This document shows, in pieces, positions 33,571 through 39,617 of a stretch of 39,617 nucleotides of DNA; the first letter of the stretch is position 1, and each line of letters starts with the position of its first letter. The notes below the pieces were generated by a model, which did not search any database, was not told the DNA's origin, and saw only the letters and a list, made by a program, of their open reading frames with translations. The position numbers and the translations under genes were made by a program. Source of the DNA: Seminavis robusta (Eukaryota; Bacillariophyta; Bacillariophyceae; Naviculales; Naviculaceae); contig CAICTM010001027.1 of NCBI GenBank assembly GCA_903772945.1, positions 1-39,617 on the forward strand. Direction: 5' to 3'.

Positions 33571-35289
33571 CTAGTTCTCGCTGTTGTAAAGACTGGGGTT
33601 GATGTGAAAGTCCTTCTTTCGTGGCGTTGTGCCGATGACAGGGTATGTGCTTTTGCCACTGTCTTTGATGATGGCCTTGTTGATGGTGCTGACAAGGGTG
33701 GAGTTGTAGCAGGCTTGGATCTTCGCATTGGCTTCATGGTGGGTATAGTTGCAGCGAGTAATCAAATAGTCTTGTACCCTCCACACAGCATGACGCCTGT
33801 AGTAGTTCTGTTTGATGTTTCCGACTTTGTTGTTGCGTTCAGCCATTGTGAAGTTAGCAGCTGGCTTGTTGCCTCCAATTCCATGAGTCCAGTCCTGTCA
33901 CAACTCATTCAATGAGCGTGGACGACTGCTGAGCCTCGCTGTAGGATCGTTGCCAGTTAACAGCTCATGGGTATGCGCAATGATTTCCCCTTGGGCCTGT
34001 TGATCCTGCTCGTTAACTCTGTCAGCATGAGCCCTTCTGGCGGCATTCTGAATGGGATCCTGTTGGCTGAAGGCTTGAGGAAAAGTAGCGCCGAATCTCC
34101 TCTGGTTAACAAGCAGCTTGTTGACTTGGGCTTGGAGCCAAACACGCTGAGCCTCTTCGCGAGCTTGTTGTTGTAGAAAATTCGTTAATATGGTCTGTTC
34201 CACGGCCTTCAAATACGCAATCACCTGATTGTTGGCTGTGCCTCCATGTGTGTGTCTTGCAGTAGCCGGCGGACCAGTAGCCGCAGCTCTGGTTGTTGCC
34301 GGGGCACCACCATTTTTGTTGTTCTCGTTAACTCTGGCTCTGATGTCAAGCTCGCCGTCCACATTGAAGGTTTCCAGTGGCACTTTTTTGACCGGATTGG
34401 CCTGTGTGTTGTTGCCATACGCTGTTTTGAACATGGTAATAATGTACTCGCGCTCATCAACTGGTAGGAGCGTGGAAGCTTCAGCATCGAATGCAGCCCA
34501 AAGTTTGGCTAGACCAAGCACTTGAAGCAACCTGAGGTCGTCCGTCCTCCTCTTGATGTGGCTGACAACGTGCTCATGAAGAAACTGATCTGAAATATTC
34601 ATGTGAGCCTTATACTTGATTGGACCACCATCACACAACAGGCTGGCGACGAAAGCATCGACATAGTTATTGGTCTTGTCAATATAACGTAGAGCCATAA
34701 CACGGCCTGATTTGTCTCCTACCCAACGTCCACGATACTCCACTTGACTTGTGTTGGCTCCCTTCTTGGAGGCTTTCATTGATGCAAATTTCCTCATGCT
34801 ATGAGTGCCGACTCCTTTCTTGTTGGATCCGACCTGATCCTCCAAGGCTTTGAATTCGGTATGGTCCCAAAAAACTCGCTTGAGTCTATTGCCGTACTGT
34901 TGGCTCAAATTGGCTGGGCCTTTCTCCGTATCGTCATTCTCAGTGAAAAGGTGAACTGCGTTTGGATTCAGATTAAGCCACTGGTCCATGTAAATGGTCA
35001 AGTTCACATGTGGACAAATGTTCCACTCGTCTGATCTAAGAATGATCTGGTCTGGACAGTCTCTCATACTCCCGAAGTTCTTGGAGTACCTTGTCTTGGT
35101 GTAAATTGCATATGGATACACAACGCAGCCTTGTGGAGCGTCCACCTTGAAATGACAAGTGTCATCAAGCCGATAGATAAGATGGTAGCTCCACAAGGAC
35201 ATTATGGGATACTTGACATGGTGGTCAAAATTGAAAGCGTTACAGTTCCTCCCATGACTCAGAGTATCCGTGAGTAGATTGAATCATGC
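33571..35289 (-). pseudogene. Crypton-like tyrosine recombinase with one in-frame TGA
   Basis: One reading frame runs from about 35289 to the stop at 33571, broken once by TGA at 33898-33900. The longest Met-initiated part is 33898-35202 (434 aa). Tyrosine-recombinase signatures are HLIYRLDDTCHFK (candidate first Arg), GTHSMRKFA (His-x-x-Arg, about residues 134-137), YRGRWVGD (the Trp of the box II H/W position) and MALRYID with the candidate nucleophile Tyr173. After the TGA the frame continues GIGGNKPAANF and then a conserved-looking tail (YYRRHAVWRVQDYL) to 33571. The N-terminal side is closed by a TGA just upstream of 35289, so the front of the protein is missing or lies across an unrecognised intron. 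Such recombinases move Crypton elements by integration into short target sites. I found no terminal repeats. Confidence 0.83.
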
Positions 35290-35694
35290 TTTATCAGTCA
35301 ACACGATGGAACAGAGAACGCTGGCAAGAACACGTTCTCAACGAAACCAAAGGACACGGTAAACTGGAGTATTCGACAGGAGTAAAGCATCCTGCCAACG
35401 AACCATTTCCCGCAGATACCACGTTGACTTCCGTATGAATCAAGATCAACTACCACGATGCATTGATCTAACATGCTACGAACTAGCTTTACTGATCGCA
35501 TCAATCAAAGCTCACAACACAGATTATGAATTACTAAGAAGCGAACTTTGCATTTATTTTGCACTCGTCTTGAATAGTTGCAGCTGATCTCATTGGGTGG
35601 TAGCTACCTCTACAAGATCCCTCTATTCAAGTAGTATTTCCTCACGTTAGCAGATTAACTAGTCGCAGTTACGCACTGCCACACCTCCATCAAG
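35290..35694. other. Head-to-head spacer between recombinase and gag
   Basis: This is 405 bases without a gene. A short hairpin, GAGAACG/CGTTCTC with a 12-base loop, lies at 35314-35339. TGGTAGCTACC at about 35599-35609 could be a primer-binding site for the gag-bearing element, but no long terminal repeat could be delimited upstream. Confidence 0.3.
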
Positions 35695-37090
35695 ATGGCC
35701 GATGAACCAGCCAGGCTCAAGCATGTCCTATGCAACTATGCGGCGAAGACGCTTCCACCACAGGTACAATGCATCTCACATGCGCATCGCACTGTCTGAA
35801 CAAGGAATCGACGGATGGATGGATCTCCTACTTCTCACCAAAGATGAAGTTATGGATCTCCAAGCTTCCAACGACACCAACGGCGCTCCAAGACCAGTAC
35901 CTCTCACCAGGAAGAAGCTACTGCTCGCGGCGATACAGATGTATCACCATTGGTCGTTCAAGAAGAAAGCACCCGTCCGCATCGTATCACTGACGGCCAC
36001 CGCGCTCGACACTTTCAGAGTTGGACTCTTCCAGCCACACGGCGAAATCGTCCCATGGCAACAAATGAGACGCAGCGATGCCACGATGACCGATGGAGAG
36101 CGTGCAATCGCACTTTGGGACAAGAAGAACAAGCCCGTCCGCTCGGAGTTCAGAGAGTTTCGCGATGAATCAGTCTTCATCAAATGGAGGAAGAACTTCC
36201 TCAACACGCTCAAATCTCAAGGTCTCTCCCACCTCATTGATTCTGACTTCACGGTCACCAACGTCGCACTAGACGAGAAACAACGAGAATGGATGTACAA
36301 GACCTTCAAAGATATCTTCCAAGAAGCACCGGCATGATCTGTCGTCCTTGCCAACGAAACCGACAAGGACACTTGTGCGATCTGGAAGGCAATTGACGAA
36401 TATTACTCCAAGTCCATGGTCGCAACCCTGCGCTCGGATAAGATTTCGTGTTATCTCACCTCCGCCGATATCACAGAAGGTGTATGGAGAGGGTCCCAAG
36501 CTGGTTTCATCTCCAACTTCCTCGAACAATTTCGGCAGTACAATGAGATCAGCGACGAGCCATACACTGATCAGCAGGGGGCACGTTTCTTGGAACGCTC
36601 AATCTCCAAGGCACCAAATCTCGCTCCTGTACGACGTCTCGCACTGCAAACCAAGAAAGCTACAGGAGACACCTCCCAGTATACGCTCGAGCAATACCGA
36701 GCAGCCCTTCTCGAGCAAGCACAACTGCATGACAGTGCAAATCATGCAACGTCCACACGCTGTTGGAGGTTGTATTACAGACACCTCAATACAAATTAGT
36801 CGTTTATCCCAATCTAGTTGATAGGGGATATCTATATCTATTCTCTAGTTACATACATGGGGAGTTTAACTGATCTATATGGTCACCCCCTTCACTATAT
36901 CCTTTGAAGTTGAATCAATCCCAGAAAACATGGAGAAAGATCACTTCTTGGAAATAGCTTAACAGTAAAACAGTATTTTACCTTTACTAAGCTAGAGTGT
37001 TACTAGCAACCAACACTATTTCCAAGAAGCGTCTCGTCGCCAATGGCGACATCAATATCAATATCGACATCCCATTACATGAATGAGTCT
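35695..37090 (+). pseudogene. Copia-type retrotransposon Gag, one extra base and one nonsense codon
   Basis: Gag starts at ATG 35695 (MADEPARLKHVLCNYAAK). Skipping one G at 35764 joins it to a frame that runs to 36799 with a single TGA at 36335-36337. Features are DGWMDLLLLTKDEVMDLQ, a KWRKNFLNTLKSQGLSHLID segment, and DTCAIWKAIDEYYSKS...WRGSQAGFISNFLEQFRQYNE, the pattern of Copia (UBN2/retrotran_gag) Gag proteins. A Gag-like tail (SKKRLVANGDINI) reappears at about 37019-37090, after an interruption from about 36760. No zinc knuckle, protease, integrase or reverse transcriptase follows, so the element is truncated. Very few lesions mean it was active recently. Confidence 0.83.
36760..37014. 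mobile_element. Possible solo LTR interrupting gag (TGTTGG...CCAACA)
   Basis: The stretch starts TGTTGGAGG and ends ACCAACA, the typical ends of a Copia LTR. It is non-coding and separates two Gag-like coding parts. No 5-bp target-site duplication is visible (CACGC before, CTATT after). A 14-base inverted pair, CTTCTTGGAAATAG inside and CTATTTCCAAGAAG just outside, crosses its right end. Confidence 0.35.
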
Positions 37091-37402
37091 ATGCTAAGGT
37101 AAAGACCCCATCAATCGGTTCAGGCAGACAGTGTGCTGCAGCCCCACTATAAGGGCTACCAAAACAGCTCAACAGGCAAAGCTCCGCAGCAAACGCTGCG
37201 CGAACACGAAATTGCCGCACAGTGACTACACCGGAGGATCAATCGAATGACTTCCAGCCGGAACTGGAACAAAGTAAGAACACCAGTGGCAAGAGGAGAC
37301 TTTACTGACAAAGTTACATGCTTGTATTGTCTCCATGCAACCGAAACTGATTGAGCAACCGATTGAAGATCTACTACGGAACCAAGTGGTCGTACGAAGC
37401 CT

Positions 37403-37528
37403 ACAGGAGTGACACGACGAGTGTCATCCGGAAGCGAACTCACAGGAGTGAGCCGAAACGCAAGAAACAAGTGAGCAGCTCACAGGAGTGAGCTCCGGAG
37501 CACGAAAGTCCAGCTCACAGGAGTGAGC
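37403..37528. repeat. Array of short hairpins with AGGA loops
   Basis: Three copies of a CTCAC-AGGA-GTGAG hairpin occur at 37439-37452, 37477-37494 and 37513-37528, about 35-40 bases apart and each with a perfect stem of 5-7 bp. A fourth, related GACAC/GTGTC hairpin lies just upstream. AGGAGTG without the stem recurs several times to 39.15 kb. Confidence 0.75.
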
Positions 37529-38806
37529 GGGAAACAAACCTCAAGACTTTGTGCTGCGGAAACAGCCATTGTATGACTGCTAAGTGCAGGTACAAAAGAC
37601 AACTACAAGAGTGGCACCACAGGTCGCCACGAAGACCAAGCTTGCAAGCAACCAGGACGACTAGCTAGCTAGGAGTCCAACAAGCGAACGACGCTGCCGG
37701 TGAGAGGAACCGGAGCGACAAGGCGACAGTACGGAAGCCAGTGTCACCACCAGAAGAGGAACAACACCAGGAGTGTTGCCGCGGAAGAGGAACTAGATAA
37801 CAAGTTCCAACAGGAACCACAGAGGTACTTCCGTGGGAGTTCCTCCAGCCTCACTATCAAGCCATCGAAACAGTGCCGATAAAGAAGAGGTGCAAACCTT
37901 TTTGCGGCACGAAACAAGCTAAATTACCAGGCCGATTACAAGGCAGCGACAGGTCCTACGGCAGGACTGTCATACAGCAAGTTGCGCTCCAAACACTAGT
38001 GCAACAGGCCCAAAGAGTGCAAGCTGTCGAACGCAACCGGAAACGAGCTGCATCTATCGGCAACAGGCTGAATAAGAGCTACTGCCATTAACGCACAACA
38101 GTGCCGGCAAGCAACAGCATCGGCATCCAACGACCGAAGCTGCCGCTACGACGGTAACAATCGGATCAAGGAATCGAAGGACACAAGCTACTGCTACAGG
38201 AATAACAAGAAAGAAGAGCGGCGACGACTACTACTAGTCAGTCGCTACCGATATCTAGTGGCAACAGAGCCGTGGCGACCGACGGGAACAGTGCCATTGC
38301 GACCGTCGGCAACAGCTAATTTTGCAAATTTTGCAAATTCCACCAGTCCAAAACAACAAGGCGAAAGAAGCAATCGAACGATCGCTACTACTAGCCAGTC
38401 GCTACGGCGACAACAAGAAGAAGAACAGCGACAGCCTGTCGCTACTGCTACTGTCAACACGAAGACAGGTCGACGATACCAACAACAGCAACAGTGCCAT
38501 TGTGTCGATCGGCAACAAGAAGAGTGTCAGCAACAAGAGAAGAAGTGCCGACACGAAATTTGTGATTTGTGAAGCCTTTCCACTCTTACATGGAACGGCG
38601 AAGAACAACAAGCCAAGCGTTCAGCGACCTGCAAAGGAAGCCAGTGAACGAAAAAGGTATCTTTCCAGGAGTGTACCGAGCCAGCTCAAGATCTCTCCGT
38701 ACGGAACCAACAAGAGGATTCGCACGGCGAATCCACCTCGGTATCAGCTACCCATGTACGGTACTAGCTAGTCCAGTTACCGGAGCATGTCCTGCAAGCA
38801 TCGAGT

Positions 38807-38825
38807 GCTAGCTATTATAGCTAGC
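38807..38825. repeat. Near-perfect palindrome GCTAGCTAT-T-ATAGCTAGC
   Basis: Nine-base arms are separated by one base. Related CTAGCTAG words occur just upstream (38764-38772) and in several other spacers of the window. Confidence 0.7.
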
Positions 38826-38932
38826 CAACCAGCACAAGAGCTATGGAAGCAGTGCAGCATGCTATAGGAAGCACAGGAGTGCTTCCTCCAAGCATTGAAT
38901 AATTTTCTTTGGAGTTGTTTGAGTTTACTCAA

Positions 38933-39030
38933 CACCTACTATCCCTTTCATGGAGTGTGTATTGTGGCATCCAAGCCACAGCACCTCCTACTACCTTTTA
39001 TGGAATGTGTATTGTGCGACTAATCCACAG
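38933..39030 (+). repeat. Two tandem 49-bp units
   Basis: Units 38933-38981 and 38982-39030 share CACCT...ATGGARTGTGTATTGTG...CCACAG, about 80% alike, and a third copy begins (CACTTCCTT). It is non-coding by appearance. Confidence 0.75.
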
Positions 39031-39617
39031 CACTTCCTTAATGATTACAGGCAAACCTGAGGCAACAACAGCCTCCAGGCAGGTAACAACAGATACCATT
39101 ACAAGTCTATGCCCTTGCTATTTGATCACAGCAAGTGCACAGGAGTGTGAGGGTACCCAAAATCCAAAACCTACAATCCTACAAACAAAATCATCATAAC
39201 ATCCGCCTTTATAGGCAATGCCGTAACCATCAATGGCCACAACTACATGGCCAACAACCATCAATGGCTACAACAACCGCCAGCATCAATGGCAACAACA
39301 GCCAACAACGGCATCTACCACTACCAAACCGATTACAATGAATCGACCAAACCAAATTCGAATTGCATCTACAATAACGGCAACTGCAACAACAGCAGAA
39401 CGACAGTGAACGTTGAACCGAGTAGCTAACTACAAGCAACTCAAGAGTTCACAAGACAAGGAACCAAGCCACAGGATGGCTGGAGCATTCAGAGTATGAC
39501 CCACAAGCGGGAACCTGATCAATAGAAACAACAAGAGGGTGCACACCTCAGCTCCACTGCAACTACTGTACAGAGATTGCAACCAACCTCGTCTCACACC
39601 AACAGAAGTACATGAGT

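Larger units (their letters stand above)
37091..39617. other. T-poor, repeat-rich tail without a convincing gene
   Basis: From about 37.15 kb to the window end the plus strand is strikingly poor in T and rich in CAACA, GGCAACAG and AAGAAG words. Open frames here (for example 38258-38572, 38322-38771) code only Gln/Asn/Thr/Arg-rich low-complexity residues with no family resemblance. It may be untranslated sequence or an eroded internal part of the gag-bearing element. CATCAATGGC recurs at about 39228, 39258 and 39285, and TTTTGCAAA is doubled at about 38321-38338. Confidence 0.5.

Noticed and set aside
33898..33900. Selenocysteine or readthrough decoding of the TGA in the recombinase (and at 36335-36337 in gag)
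   Set aside because: No reason to expect recoding in these families; simple nonsense mutation of transposon copies is the plainer explanation. A stem-loop SECIS search was not possible.
37403..37528. CRISPR-like array
   Set aside because: The repeats are short palindromes of 10-18 bases with irregular spacing in a eukaryotic transposon context; not CRISPR.
1..39617. tRNA, rRNA and spliceosomal RNA genes
   Set aside because: I looked for T-loop (GTTCGAATC-like) boxes with matching acceptor stems and for conserved snRNA words and found none convincing by eye; a covariance-model search would settle it.

Overview
The window looks like nuclear DNA from a diatom, probably a pennate one. The grounds are gene architecture and content. 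Genes are compact, with short GT-AG introns (about 80-180 nt) and the standard code. The families present are ones I associate with diatoms or other stramenopiles: heat-shock-factor-type transcription factors in more than one copy, a LYR-UPF0301 fusion, a cytosolic fructose-bisphosphatase, an SLC35A-type nucleotide-sugar transporter, a sodium:solute symporter, a eukaryotic glutamate-cysteine ligase, and debris of Pif1-like helicases, Crypton-like tyrosine recombinases and Copia-type Gag. The species cannot be named from the sequence alone.

Layout. 1-2.4 kb: a badly decayed Pif1-like helicase. 2.9-22 kb: a gene-dense housekeeping block. In order it holds a LYR-UPF0301 fusion (+), cytosolic FBPase (+), a five-exon PDZ-domain protein (-), a very acidic unknown protein (+), a Golgi-type nucleotide-sugar transporter (+), glutamate-cysteine ligase in seven exons (-), an F-box-like unknown protein (+) and a sodium:solute symporter (-). 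22-24.4 kb: a gene-free spacer carrying a 281-bp MITE with a TA target-site duplication. 24.4-26.1 kb: a frameshifted AAA-ATPase-like/PD-(D/E)XK family gene. 26.8-31.1 kb: two heat-shock-factor paralogues facing each other, one with introns and one without. 31.1-39.6 kb: repeat and transposon territory. It holds a nearly intact Crypton-like recombinase with one in-frame TGA, a Copia-like gag with one extra base and one in-frame TGA, and a T-poor, hairpin- and repeat-rich tail with no convincing gene.

The housekeeping genes do not form a pathway; gluconeogenesis, glutathione synthesis, glycosylation transport and solute uptake sit side by side, as is usual in a diatom chromosome. Exon joins were worked out by hand from splice sites, reading phase and family alignment from memory. 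For every multi-exon gene the summed coding length is a multiple of three.

The points most worth following are the roughly 200-residue SH3-like insertion inside glutamate-cysteine ligase and its optional signal-peptide-like leader, the two young mobile elements each stopped by a TGA, the MITE, the intron-containing/intronless HSF pair, and two kinds of recurring non-coding words (TCGATTC-type clusters and GTACCGGTAC-type palindromes).
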